Shown here one piece after another: positions 33,797 through 41,727 of a DNA stretch of 64,000 nt. The position numbers and the translations under genes are program-made. Each line of letters starts with the position of its first letter. Position 1 is the first letter of the stretch. Source of the DNA: JBGPGW01 sp046349515 (GTDB lineage Bacteria; Pseudomonadota; Alphaproteobacteria; CADEGL01); contig JAXMCE010000014.1 in the NCBI GenBank assembly GCA_046349515.1, forward strand, positions 1-64,000. The letters run 5' to 3'. The notes below the pieces were generated by a model. That model did no database searches. It saw only the letters and a list, made by a program, of their open reading frames with translations, and was not told where the DNA came from.

Positions 33797-34630
33797 CTAG
33801 GAACCAGCAGCTGGCGCGGGGTCGAGGATCGTCGGCTGGGAGCCGCAAAGGGCACAGTCGGCACGCCGCTTCACCCGGAAGTGCCGAATGGTGGCGGCCA
33901 ACGCATCGTAAAGAAGCAGGCGTCCGGACAGGCTCTCGCCCAATCCCAGAATCTCTTTGAGAACCTCGGTCGCTTGAAGGGAACCGACGACTCCCGCGAT
34001 CACTCCGAAAATCCCCGCCTGCTCGCAGCGCGGAACGAGGCCCTCGGGGGGGTGGTCTGGGTAAAGGCAGCGGTAACACGGGTGGTCGCCCCTGTCCCAG
34101 GCCTTGAACGTCGAAAGTTGGCCCTCGAATCGAAGCAAGGCCGCCGAGACCAGGGGCACCCGCGCGAAGTAGCACGCATCGTTGAGGACGAAACGTGTCG
34201 CGAAATTGTCCGAGCCGTCCGCGACCACGTCATAGCGCCTCACGAGGTCGCTTGCGTTGCGGGCATCGAGGCGCATCGCGTGAGTCTCGATGCGAATTTC
34301 AGGGTTGAGCGCCTCGATCGAGGCGCGGGCGCTTGCGACCTTGGCTTCGCCGACTCTCGGCGTGGTGTGCACGATCTGCCGCTGCAGGTTCGTGAGATCG
34401 ACCTTGTCGTCATCGATAATTCCGATCGTGCCGATCCCGGCTGCCGCGAGGTAGAGAAGCATGGGCGACCCCAAGCCGCCCGCTCCAACGATGAGGACGC
34501 GCGAGGCCAGGAGCCGCGCTTGCCCCTCCTCCCCGACTTCGTCGAGGACGACGTGGCGCGCATAGCGCAGCAACTGCGCGTCCGTAATCGGTGGCAATGC
34601 GTTCGAACAGATGGGGGCGGACTCACTCAC
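33797..34630 (-). CDS. moeB: ThiF/MoeB family adenylyltransferase
   Basis: This 277-residue E1-like enzyme has 'ILIVGAGGLGSPMLLYLAAAGIG'-type nucleotide site, 'DDDKVDLTNLQRQIVH', 'DGSDNFATRFVLNDAC' and two zinc C-x2-C pairs ('CYRC', 'CALC'). It adenylates the C-terminal Gly-Gly of MoaD- or ThiS-like proteins. There is no rhodanese extension. GTG 34630 overlaps the dut stop and was preferred to a start 16 codons upstream. MoeB versus ThiF specificity is not decidable here; it is last in coaBC-dut-moeB. Confidence 0.83.
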   Translation of the reverse strand: MSESAPICSNALPPITDAQLLRYARHVVLDEVGEEGQARLLASRVLIVGAGGLGSPMLLYLAAAGIGTIGIIDDDKVDLTNLQRQIVHTTPRVGEAKVASARASIEALNPEIRIETHAMRLDARNASDLVRRYDVVADGSDNFATRFVLNDACYFARVPLVSAALLRFEGQLSTFKAWDRGDHPCYRCLYPDHPPEGLVPRCEQAGIFGVIAGVVGSLQATEVLKEILGLGESLSGRLLLYDALAATIRHFRVKRRADCALCGSQPTILDPAPAAGS

Positions 34631-35096
34631 GGGGCGACGACCTGGTGTCGAGACCCGTCGAGCCGAATCCGCCGGCACCGCGACCAGTTTCGGGCAACGT
34701 CTCGCTCGGTGTCCATTCGATGCGTGCGACGGGCGCCACGACGATCTGCGCGATTCGCATTCCGCGGGTAACCGAAAATGGTTCTTCGCCGAGATTGGCG
34801 AGAATCACCTGTATTTCTCCCCTGTAGTCCGCATCGATCGTGCCGGGGCTGTTGAGGACGGTGAGGCCGTGCTTCAGCGCAAGGCCGGAGCGTGGCCGGA
34901 CCTGAGCCTCATAGCCAGGCGGCAGGGCGATGGACAGGCCGGTCGGAACCGCGACGCGCTCCCCGGGGCGAAGGGTGATGTCGTTCGCGATGGCCGCGCA
35001 CAGGTCCATTCCTGCGCTGGCCTCGGTTGCGTAGTTCGGAAGCGGCAGACCCACGGCATGGGGCATCTGCCGAACGGCGACGGAAAGCGGTGTCAC
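34623..35096 (-). CDS. dut: Deoxyuridine 5'-triphosphate nucleotidohydrolase
   Basis: A trimeric dUTPase of 157 residues with all five motifs: 'AGMDLCAA', 'RSGLALKHGL', 'NSPGTIDADYRGEI', 'GMRIAQIVVAPV' and the C-terminal arm 'GRGAGGFGSTG'. It hydrolyses dUTP to dUMP. The GTG at 35096 overlaps the coaBC stop by 4 bases; the open frame continues upstream into coaBC but without conservation. Confidence 0.94.
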   Translation of the reverse strand: MTPLSVAVRQMPHAVGLPLPNYATEASAGMDLCAAIANDITLRPGERVAVPTGLSIALPPGYEAQVRPRSGLALKHGLTVLNSPGTIDADYRGEIQVILANLGEEPFSVTRGMRIAQIVVAPVARIEWTPSETLPETGRGAGGFGSTGLDTRSSPRE

Positions 35097-36325
35097 GGCC
35101 TGGCCAGAAGGGCTTGTGCGATGCGATCGGCCAGGCGGGAGGCGACCTCGGCCTTGGTCATGGTCTGCCAGCTCTCGACATCCGTCGCGCTCACCACGTG
35201 AACCGTATTGCGCTCCCCGCCGAAGACTCCCGTCGCTGGCGAAACATCGTTGGCGACGATCCAGTCGCATCCCTTCTTGGCCAATTTGGCTCGCGCGTTG
35301 TCAATGACTGTTTCCGTCTCGGCGGCAAACCCGATGACCAGTCGGGGCCGCCGATTGCTTGATGCCGCCAAATTCGCGAGCACATCGGGATTCTCGGCGA
35401 GGACAAGGGTCGGCGCCCCCTTCCCGTTCTTCTTCATCTTCTGGTTTGCAGCCTGGGCTGGTCGCCAATCCGAAACGGCGGCCGCACAAACCGCGACATC
35501 TGCCGGGAGAGCGGCCTGGCAGGCCGTGTTCATCTCGATGGCCGTTTCGACGTGCACGACAATGACACCGGGTGGGTCTGGCTGATGCGTGGGGCCCGTG
35601 ACGAGTGTCGTCTCGGCTCCCAATCGCGCGAGCGCTTCCGCGATCGCATGCCCCTGGCGGCCCGAGGAGCGATTGGCGATGTATCGCACGGGATCGATGG
35701 CCTCGTGCGTGGGGCCACTCGTCACCAGCGCGCGCCGGCCGGCAAGCGGCGATCTGTCGCCAAAGAAGCGCTCGACCGCCGCGAGGATGTCGGCAGGTTC
35801 CGACATGCGGCCCATCCCGAACTCGTTGCAAGCCATGGCGCCCTCGACGGGCCCCACTTTCAGCACGCCGCGCGATTCGAGCGTGGCCAGGTTGGCCTGG
35901 GTCGCTGCGTGATGCCACATCCGGACGTTCATCGCCGGCGCCACGAGGACGGGCTTGTCCGCGGCCAGCAGCACGGCAGTTGCCAAATCGTCCGCCCGTC
36001 CATGGGCCATTTTGGCAAGGATGTCGGCGCTCGCAGGCGCGACGACGACAAGGTCGGCTTCGCGCGAAAGGCGAATGTGGCCCATCTCGCTTTCGTCCGT
36101 GAGCGAGAATAGCTCGCTGTAAACCTTGTCCTCCGACAGGGCGGCCAGCGACAACGCGGTCACGAATTGCGCGCCGCCGGCCGTCAGCACGCAGCGCACC
36201 GCGGCGCCGCGCTCGCGCAGACGTCGGATCAGCTCGAGGCTTTTATAGGCCGCGATCCCGCCCGACACGACGAGAAGGATGCGCTTTCCGTGCAGCACCA
36301 CACCGCCTCGCTCAAGGGGCAACAT
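35093..36325 (-). CDS. coaBC: Bifunctional phosphopantothenoylcysteine decarboxylase/phosphopantothenate-cysteine ligase
   Basis: This 410-residue fusion has an N-terminal flavin-dependent CoaC domain ('LLVVSGGIAAYKSLEL', 'APAMNVRMW', 'MACNEFGMGRMSEP', about 1-185) and a C-terminal CoaB domain ('VTSGPTHEAIDPVRYIANRS', about 195-405). Together they make 4'-phosphopantetheine for coenzyme A. The first eight residues may be non-native, since a GTG at codon 9 or 10 would also fit. It leads the coaBC-dut-moeB unit. Confidence 0.95.
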   Translation of the reverse strand: MLPLERGGVVLHGKRILLVVSGGIAAYKSLELIRRLRERGAAVRCVLTAGGAQFVTALSLAALSEDKVYSELFSLTDESEMGHIRLSREADLVVVAPASADILAKMAHGRADDLATAVLLAADKPVLVAPAMNVRMWHHAATQANLATLESRGVLKVGPVEGAMACNEFGMGRMSEPADILAAVERFFGDRSPLAGRRALVTSGPTHEAIDPVRYIANRSSGRQGHAIAEALARLGAETTLVTGPTHQPDPPGVIVVHVETAIEMNTACQAALPADVAVCAAAVSDWRPAQAANQKMKKNGKGAPTLVLAENPDVLANLAASSNRRPRLVIGFAAETETVIDNARAKLAKKGCDWIVANDVSPATGVFGGERNTVHVVSATDVESWQTMTKAEVASRLADRIAQALLARP

Positions 36326-36390
36326 CTCAAAATACCGCAGATTCTAAGGTAATGACCGGGTCTCGCCTTGGCAAGGCATGCGGCCCCGCC

Positions 36391-37950
36391 TCAGAACAGC
36401 GTGAACGCGATGAGCGCGATGAGCGCGACCGCGATCCAAAGCGCCCACAGCCAGGATCGATTGTGCCGCGCCCCCGCCCCGGTCAGGGCCCGGATGCTTT
36501 CGGGATGGAGGCGCAGCCCGCCTTCGGACAGCATGGTCAGCATCCGCTCGGCGCCGGCAAGGGCGGTCGGCAGGCGCTCGAGGGCTGTGACGAAGTCAGA
36601 GGCGAAGTGGCGGAGCTTTGCTTGTGGACCCCGGTTCTCGACCATCCACGCTTCGATCAGTGGACGGGCAAGCTCCCACATGTTGACCGTCGGGTCGAGC
36701 GACCGGCCCACGCCTTCGGCCACGAGCATCGTTTTCTGGAGCAGCAGGAGTTGGGGCTGCGTTTCCATCTCGAACGTCTCGGCCACTTGGAAGAGTTGGC
36801 CGAGAAGTCGGGCGAGGGAGATTTCCGCGAGAGGGCGGCCGAGGATCGGCTCGGCGATGGACCGACAGGCTTGGGTGAAGGCCGCGACCGACTTGTTTGC
36901 GGGGACATAGCCGGCCTTGAAATGCGCCTCCGCCGCCGCGCGATAGTCGGCGGAGAGGAAGCCGATCAGCATCTCGGCCAGATAGTTGCGCGTCTTGAGA
37001 TCGAGCCGGCCCATGATTCCGAAGTCGATCGCGACGATGTGCCCGCTCCGGTCGACGAACAGGTTCCCGGGATGGAGATCGGCGTGGAAGAAGCCGTCCC
37101 GAAAGGCCTGCTGAAAGAGGGCCGCGGCGGCTTGGGCGATGATCGTGCGCGGGTCGTGGCCCGCGGCGATGATCGCCTCGCGTTCGTCGATCGGTATTCC
37201 GCTCACGCGTTCGAGGGTGAGCACGCGCTTTGAGGTGCGGGACCAATCGATCCGCGGCACGCGAAAGGTGGGATCGCCCGCGAAATTCTCGGAAAGCTCC
37301 GACGCGGCGGCGGCTTCGAAGCGAAGATCCATCTCCAGTGCGACGGTGTCGGCCATCGTGCGGACGACTTCGACCGGCTTCAGGCGCCGCATGATCCCGC
37401 CGCCCGTCCATTCCGCGATCTCCGCGAGCCAATAGAACAAGTCGAGATCCTGGGCGAAGGCTTCCTCTATTCCGGGGCGCAGTATCTTGACGGCGACATC
37501 CTCGCCTTCGGCCGTGACGGCCATGTGGACTTGGGCGATCGACGCCGCGGCGACGGGTGTCTCCTCGAAGTGACTGAAAATCGCCTCGACGGGCTTCCCG
37601 AGTTCCTGCGCGATGATTCGGCGCGCGCTCGCACCTGGAAATGGCGGCAATTTGTCTTGAAGCTCCGACAGGTCCGACGCGACCTCTTCGCCGAGCAAGT
37701 CCGAGCGAGTGGACAGGAGCTGGCCGAACTTGATGAAGCTCGGCCCCAGTCCCTGAATAGCCAGCGCGAGACGCTGTCCGGGCCGGAGGCGCGCGATCGA
37801 CCGGTCGGGTGAATTCTTGACGATCAGCCGCGCCGTTGCCGTGATCGCCGGCGCGATTCCGAATTTCTCGAGGAGAAACAGCGCATCGAACTCGGCCAGG
37901 CGCCGAGCGATGTGAAACAGGCGGACGACGTTTCGAGTCGCGCGGATCAT
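36391..37950 (-). CDS. ubiB: ABC1/ADCK-family protein kinase-like UbiB
   Basis: This 519-residue protein has the KxGQ-type signature ('GPSFIKFGQLLSTRSDL'), the Ala-rich nucleotide loop ('PVAAASIAQVHMAV'), 'DVAVKILRPGIEE', 'FHADLHPGNLFVD' and 'AIDFGIMGRL'. Two C-terminal membrane helices end the chain. UbiB assists ubiquinone biosynthesis, probably as an ATPase that extracts lipid intermediates. It lies 45 bases downstream of ubiE on the same strand. Confidence 0.94.
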   Translation of the reverse strand: MIRATRNVVRLFHIARRLAEFDALFLLEKFGIAPAITATARLIVKNSPDRSIARLRPGQRLALAIQGLGPSFIKFGQLLSTRSDLLGEEVASDLSELQDKLPPFPGASARRIIAQELGKPVEAIFSHFEETPVAAASIAQVHMAVTAEGEDVAVKILRPGIEEAFAQDLDLFYWLAEIAEWTGGGIMRRLKPVEVVRTMADTVALEMDLRFEAAAASELSENFAGDPTFRVPRIDWSRTSKRVLTLERVSGIPIDEREAIIAAGHDPRTIIAQAAAALFQQAFRDGFFHADLHPGNLFVDRSGHIVAIDFGIMGRLDLKTRNYLAEMLIGFLSADYRAAAEAHFKAGYVPANKSVAAFTQACRSIAEPILGRPLAEISLARLLGQLFQVAETFEMETQPQLLLLQKTMLVAEGVGRSLDPTVNMWELARPLIEAWMVENRGPQAKLRHFASDFVTALERLPTALAGAERMLTMLSEGGLRLHPESIRALTGAGARHNRSWLWALWIAVALIALIAFTLF

Positions 37951-37995
37951 CGTTCGCGTCGCGCTATGCCGTCTTGGCCAGATGTTGGAGAGCTG

Positions 37996-38790
37996 CTAGA
38001 GCCGCCATGCGCCGTGAAGTGCCGCGATGCCGCCTGACAGGTTCCGAAAGCCGACGCGATCGAAGCCGGCTGCGCCGATGCGAGCTGCGAACTCTTCCTG
38101 CCGGGGGAAGCGGCGGATGCTTTCGACCAGGTAGCGATAGGCATCTTCCTGCCCTGTGACCGCCCGGCCGAGCGTGGGAAGAACGGCGAAGGAGTATCGG
38201 TCATAGAGCCGATCGAGGACAGGCAAGGTGACGTGGCTGAATTCGAGGCATAGGAACCGGCCGCCAGGGCGGAGAACGCGTCGTGCGTCGGCGAGCGCAC
38301 GCTCGAGATGGGTCACATTCCGTAGCCCGAAGGCGACGGTGCAGGCATCGACGCTCATGTCCGGAAACGGCAGCGATTCGGCATCCGCGCAAATCCATGA
38401 AATGCCGCTCAGAATGCCGCGATCGATAGCCCGGCTGCGCCCGACTTCGATCATGTCGTGATTGATGTCGCTGACGATGATTTCGGACGCCGGACGATCC
38501 GGTTGCCGCGCAAGACGGGCGTGGATCCGGAGCGCGATGTCGCCGGTGCCGCCCGCGATATCGAGGATTCGCGCGCCGGGTTGCGGCGCCAAAGCATCGA
38601 CGAGGGCCGCCTTCCAGAGCCGGTGGACGCCCGCAGACATGAGGTCGTTCATGAGGTCGTAGCGCGGGGCGACGCCCTGGAACACCGCGCGGACAAGGCC
38701 TTGCTTGTCGGATTCGGGAACGCGCCGGAATCCGAAATCCGCCTCACCCGCAGCGCGCCCGTTGGTATTGTCGGCCATGGGCTCGACCAT
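37996..38790 (-). CDS. ubiE: Ubiquinone/menaquinone C-methyltransferase UbiE
   Basis: A class I SAM methyltransferase of 264 residues with 'ILDIAGGTGDIALRI' (motif I), 'VSDINHDMIEVGR' and the UbiE signature 'ACTVAFGLRNVTHLERALADARRVLRPGGRFLCLEF' region (about 150-185). It C-methylates the benzoquinol intermediate. A second ATG four codons in (38778) is an alternative start. It is divergent from mutM, with 36 bases between the starts. Confidence 0.95.
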   Translation of the reverse strand: MVEPMADNTNGRAAGEADFGFRRVPESDKQGLVRAVFQGVAPRYDLMNDLMSAGVHRLWKAALVDALAPQPGARILDIAGGTGDIALRIHARLARQPDRPASEIIVSDINHDMIEVGRSRAIDRGILSGISWICADAESLPFPDMSVDACTVAFGLRNVTHLERALADARRVLRPGGRFLCLEFSHVTLPVLDRLYDRYSFAVLPTLGRAVTGQEDAYRYLVESIRRFPRQEEFAARIGAAGFDRVGFRNLSGGIAALHGAWRL

Positions 38791-38826
38791 AGCGCAGAGC
38801 CCTCCGGCAGGCTAGGTTACCGCCCC

Positions 38827-39660
38827 ATGCCTGAACTTCCGGAAGTGGAGACCGTCCGCCGCGGTCTGGCGACGCGCATCGCGGGTCAAGTGATTCGGCG
38901 GGTCGAAGCGCGCCGCCCGGATTTGCGCGTGCCGCTACCGGAAAACTTCTCAGGCCGCCTCGCCGGCCGGCGGATCCAGGCCATTGATCGGCGCGCCAAA
39001 TATCTGCTCCTGCGGCTCGACGATGGGGAGATCCTCGTCGTTCACCTTGGCATGTCGGGGCGATTGGTGCTGGCCCACGGCGCACCGGGCCGAATGATCG
39101 GGCCGCATGAGCACGTCGTCATCCATTTGGACGACGATCTCGAGCTCCGCTTTGATGATCATCGGCGATTCGGGCTGATGACCTTGATCCGGGATGACGA
39201 GCTTCGGACCCATGACCTTTTCGCAAAGCTCGGGCCCGAGCCTCTCGACATCGAGTTCGACGGCCTCGCCCTGGCCCGATCACTATCCGGTCGCCGGACG
39301 CCCATCAAGGCGGCGCTCCTCGACCAAAGCATCGTCGCGGGGCTTGGCAATATCTATGTGTGCGAGAGTCTGTTTCGTGCCCGGCTGTCGCCGCGGCGTC
39401 TCGCCGCCTCCGTCCAGGGCGAACGTGCAGAGCGGCTGGTCAAGGCGGTGCGCGATGTCCTGTCGGCTGCGATCGAAGCGGGAGGTTCGTCCCTCAGGGA
39501 CTATGTTCAGGCCTCGGGCGAGCTCGGCTATTTTCAGCACAAATGGCTCGTCTACGGGCGTGAAGGGCAACGCTGCAGGACCCGGGGCTGCGGACGGACC
39601 ATTCGGCGCATCGTGCAGTCCAATCGCTCGACCTTCTATTGCGGTCGTTGCCAGCGCTAG
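38827..39660 (+). CDS. mutM: Formamidopyrimidine-DNA glycosylase MutM (Fpg)
   Basis: This 277-residue enzyme begins 'MPELPEVETVRRGL', in which Pro2 is the Schiff-base nucleophile. Further signatures are 'LRLDDGEILVVHLGMSGRL', 'LLDQSIVAGLGNIYVCE' (H2TH) and a C-terminal zinc finger 'CRTRGCGRTIRRIVQSNRS..CGRC' with four cysteines. It excises 8-oxoguanine and FaPy bases. The ATG is fixed because cleavage of Met1 must expose Pro2; the open frame upstream overlaps ubiE and is not coding. Confidence 0.96.
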   Translation: MPELPEVETVRRGLATRIAGQVIRRVEARRPDLRVPLPENFSGRLAGRRIQAIDRRAKYLLLRLDDGEILVVHLGMSGRLVLAHGAPGRMIGPHEHVVIHLDDDLELRFDDHRRFGLMTLIRDDELRTHDLFAKLGPEPLDIEFDGLALARSLSGRRTPIKAALLDQSIVAGLGNIYVCESLFRARLSPRRLAASVQGERAERLVKAVRDVLSAAIEAGGSSLRDYVQASGELGYFQHKWLVYGREGQRCRTRGCGRTIRRIVQSNRSTFYCGRCQR

Positions 39661-39771
39661 GCTAAGGGTTCCCCCAAACCAGGGCTGGGCGGGGGCAATC
39701 TGCCCGCCCTGGCGCGACACCCAGCACGGGCGAAGGACAATCCCCGCCGCTCCGATCCTAGAGAGGTACTC

Positions 39772-40548
39772 ATGGCATACGAACACATCCTCGTTGAGAC
39801 CAAGGGCGCCGTCGGATTGATCCGGCTCAACCGGCCCAAGGCCCTGAATGCGCTTTGCGCCGCGCTTATTGGGGAACTTGGCCAAGCGCTCGACGGGTTC
39901 GAGGCGGACGATGCGATCGGGGCGGTCGTGCTGACCGGCAGCGAGAAGGCCTTCGCGGCTGGCGCAGACATCAAGGAGATGCACGACAAATCCTATATGG
40001 ACGTATATCTGGCCGATTTCATCACTAAAGGTTGGGAGAAGGTCACGGTTTGCCGGAAACCGATCATCGCCGCCGTGGCAGGGTATGCGCTCGGCGGTGG
40101 CTGCGAGGTTGCCATGATGTGCGACTTCATCATTGCGGCCGACACTGCGCGCTTCGGCCAGCCGGAAATCTCGATCGGAACGATGCCCGGGGCCGGAGGG
40201 ACGCAGCGCCTCGCGCGGTTCGTCGGGAAGGCGAAGGCCATGGACATCTGCCTGACCGGGCGAATGATGGACGCGGCTGAGGCCGAGCGCTGCGGTCTCG
40301 TGAGCCGGGTGGTGCCGGTCGCACAATTGATGGACGAAGCCATCGCGGCGGCGGCCAAAATCGCGGCATTTTCACGGCCTGTCACGATGATGATGAAGGA
40401 ATCGGTCAATCGCGCCTTCGAGACGAGCCTTGCCGAAGGCGTACGATTCGAGCGGCGCCTGTTCCACTCGACCTTCGCCCTCGAGGATCAGAAGGAAGGC
40501 ATGGCTGCGTTCATCGAGAAGCGGCCCCCGCAGTTCAAGCATCGATAG
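39772..40548 (+). CDS. Enoyl-CoA hydratase (crotonase family)
   Basis: This 258-residue crotonase has the oxyanion-hole blocks 'AFAAGADIKEM' and 'GYALGGGCEVAMMCD'. Both catalytic glutamates of mitochondrial short-chain enoyl-CoA hydratase are present (in 'GGGCE' and in 'FGQPEISIGTMPGAGGTQRL'), spaced 20 residues apart. This supports true trans-2-enoyl-CoA hydration in fatty acid oxidation. It appears monocistronic. The 111 bases upstream hold a GC-rich hairpin but no gene. Confidence 0.9.
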   Translation: MAYEHILVETKGAVGLIRLNRPKALNALCAALIGELGQALDGFEADDAIGAVVLTGSEKAFAAGADIKEMHDKSYMDVYLADFITKGWEKVTVCRKPIIAAVAGYALGGGCEVAMMCDFIIAADTARFGQPEISIGTMPGAGGTQRLARFVGKAKAMDICLTGRMMDAAEAERCGLVSRVVPVAQLMDEAIAAAAKIAAFSRPVTMMMKESVNRAFETSLAEGVRFERRLFHSTFALEDQKEGMAAFIEKRPPQFKHR

Positions 40549-40584
40549 GGTCGGTGATAGGATCGGTCGCAGCATGCCAGCGTC

Positions 40585-40614
40585 TTGACCCTGGTATCAT
40601 GCGAACGATATAAG
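40585..40614 (+). promoter_or_regulatory. Sigma70-like promoter for rpsT
   Basis: TTGACC (40585-40590), 18 bases, TATAAG (40609-40614); with a 17-base spacing the -10 reads ATATAA. It is 37 bases before the rpsT ATG. With the terminator downstream it makes rpsT a self-contained unit. Confidence 0.65.
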
Positions 40615-40650
40615 CCCGCGACAACGACGAGGCGTTCGGACGAGAAACCC

Positions 40651-40917
40651 ATGGCGCAACACAAATCAGCAAAGAAGCGGATACGGACCAATGCGCGGCG
40701 GACGCGCATCAACGACGCTCGCAAGGGGCAGATGCGCAGCGCGGTGCGGAAAGTGGAGGCTGCGATTGCCTCGGGTGACCCGGCGCAGGCGAAGAGCGCC
40801 CTTGCCGCCGCTCAACCGGAGATCCATCGCAGCGTGACCAAAGGCGTTGCCCATAAGCGGACGGTGGCTCGCAAACTGTCCCGACTCGCGAAGCGAATCA
40901 AATCACTGTCGCGCTGA
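40651..40917 (+). CDS. rpsT: 30S ribosomal protein S20
   Basis: A highly basic 88-residue helical protein opening 'MAQHKSAKKRIRTNARRTRIN' and ending 'KRTVARKLSRLAKRIKSLSR', typical of S20. It binds 16S rRNA. It has its own promoter and a strong intrinsic terminator 24 bases after the stop. The rpsT-to-dnaA proximity is common in alphaproteobacteria. Confidence 0.97.
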   Translation: MAQHKSAKKRIRTNARRTRINDARKGQMRSAVRKVEAAIASGDPAQAKSALAAAQPEIHRSVTKGVAHKRTVARKLSRLAKRIKSLSR

Positions 40918-40940
40918 CTGCGAGCATAGTTGGAAGAGAA

Positions 40941-40972
40941 CCGCGCTACGATCGTAGCGCGGTTTTTGTTTT
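40941..40972 (+). terminator. Intrinsic terminator of rpsT
   Basis: CCGCGCTACG (40941-40950), loop AT, CGTAGCGCGG (40953-40962), then TTTTTGTTTT. The 10-bp arms are perfectly complementary; the innermost pairs probably open to give a workable loop. It is the strongest terminator in the window. Confidence 0.93.
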
Positions 40973-41295
40973 CACGGCGGCTCGAAGATTTTTTTGCGCG
41001 TGAATCTGTCGCGTTCGCGAAACGATCTTGTTGTCATCAACACGTCGGATCGGTAAATTCGAATCGAGAGTGCGACGGGGGGAGCAGTCGCAATTTCATC
41101 CGGCGAAGTTCGCACAACATGAAGACGCTTCGCCGTCTCAAAAAGCGGGTCGAATGGACAGCAACGAACCGGGCCTTGTGTTCGGTTCCGGCATGTTGAA
41201 TGGGTTGCGCGGGAATGGGGACGCACGCGTCCGGACAAGTTCCAACGCTGCCAAGTCGATGTGTCATCGTGCCATACGCTTGACAGAGGTGTGGC
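40973..41295. other. Intergenic region between rpsT terminator and rhodanese gene
   Basis: These 323 bases contain short open frames only, none with a recognisable product. I found no TTATCCACA-type DnaA boxes, no AT-rich unwinding region and no tRNA. TTGACA occurs at 41280, but there is no -10 at the right distance before the rhodanese GTG. It is less GC-rich than its surroundings and probably carries the promoter for the rhodanese-dnaA pair. Confidence 0.5.
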
Positions 41296-41724
41296 GTGGG
41301 TAATGAATCGTCGTATGCGGGCGATCTGACGGCGCGTGAAAGTTGGGAGTTGCTTGAGCGTGATGCAAAGGCCGTCCTCGTCGATGTTCGTTCTCAGGCA
41401 GAATGGGAATTCGTCGGTGTTCCCAATCTGCAAGATCTCGGGAGGAGCGTTGTGTTCGTCCCTTGGCAGATCTATCCGGGAATGCGTCCCAATCCCGATT
41501 TTGCGGCCCAAGTCCGGGCGGCGGGGGTTCCGAGCGATGGACCCGTGATCTTTCTTTGTCGCTCTGGTGCGCGGTCAAAGGCGGCGGCGATCGCCATGAC
41601 GGCCCAGGGCTACGCGCGTTGTTACAATCTGGCGGGGGGATTTGAAGGACCACACGATGGCGAGCGCCATCGCGGGACCGTGGACGGTTGGAAGGCCGCG
41701 GGTCTGCCTTGGACGCAGGGTTGA
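41296..41724 (+). CDS. Single-domain rhodanese-like protein
   Basis: A rhodanese domain of 142 residues with the active-site loop 'CRSGARS' (Cys88) and 'AVLVDVRSQAEWEFVGVPN'. It probably transfers persulfide sulfur; the acceptor is unknown. The GTG start precedes the domain by about 12 residues. It ends three bases before the dnaA ATG, so the two genes are almost certainly co-transcribed. That is an unusual but recurrent arrangement. Confidence 0.85.
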   Translation: MGNESSYAGDLTARESWELLERDAKAVLVDVRSQAEWEFVGVPNLQDLGRSVVFVPWQIYPGMRPNPDFAAQVRAAGVPSDGPVIFLCRSGARSKAAAIAMTAQGYARCYNLAGGFEGPHDGERHRGTVDGWKAAGLPWTQG

Positions 41725-41727
41725 AGC

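Noticed and set aside
39680..39713. GC-rich hairpin after mutM as a terminator
   Set aside because: CCAGGGC/GCCCTGG arms pair well but a bulge is needed and no U-tract follows.
40973..41295. oriC upstream of the rhodanese-dnaA pair
   Set aside because: No DnaA-box cluster and no clear AT-rich unwinding element were found.
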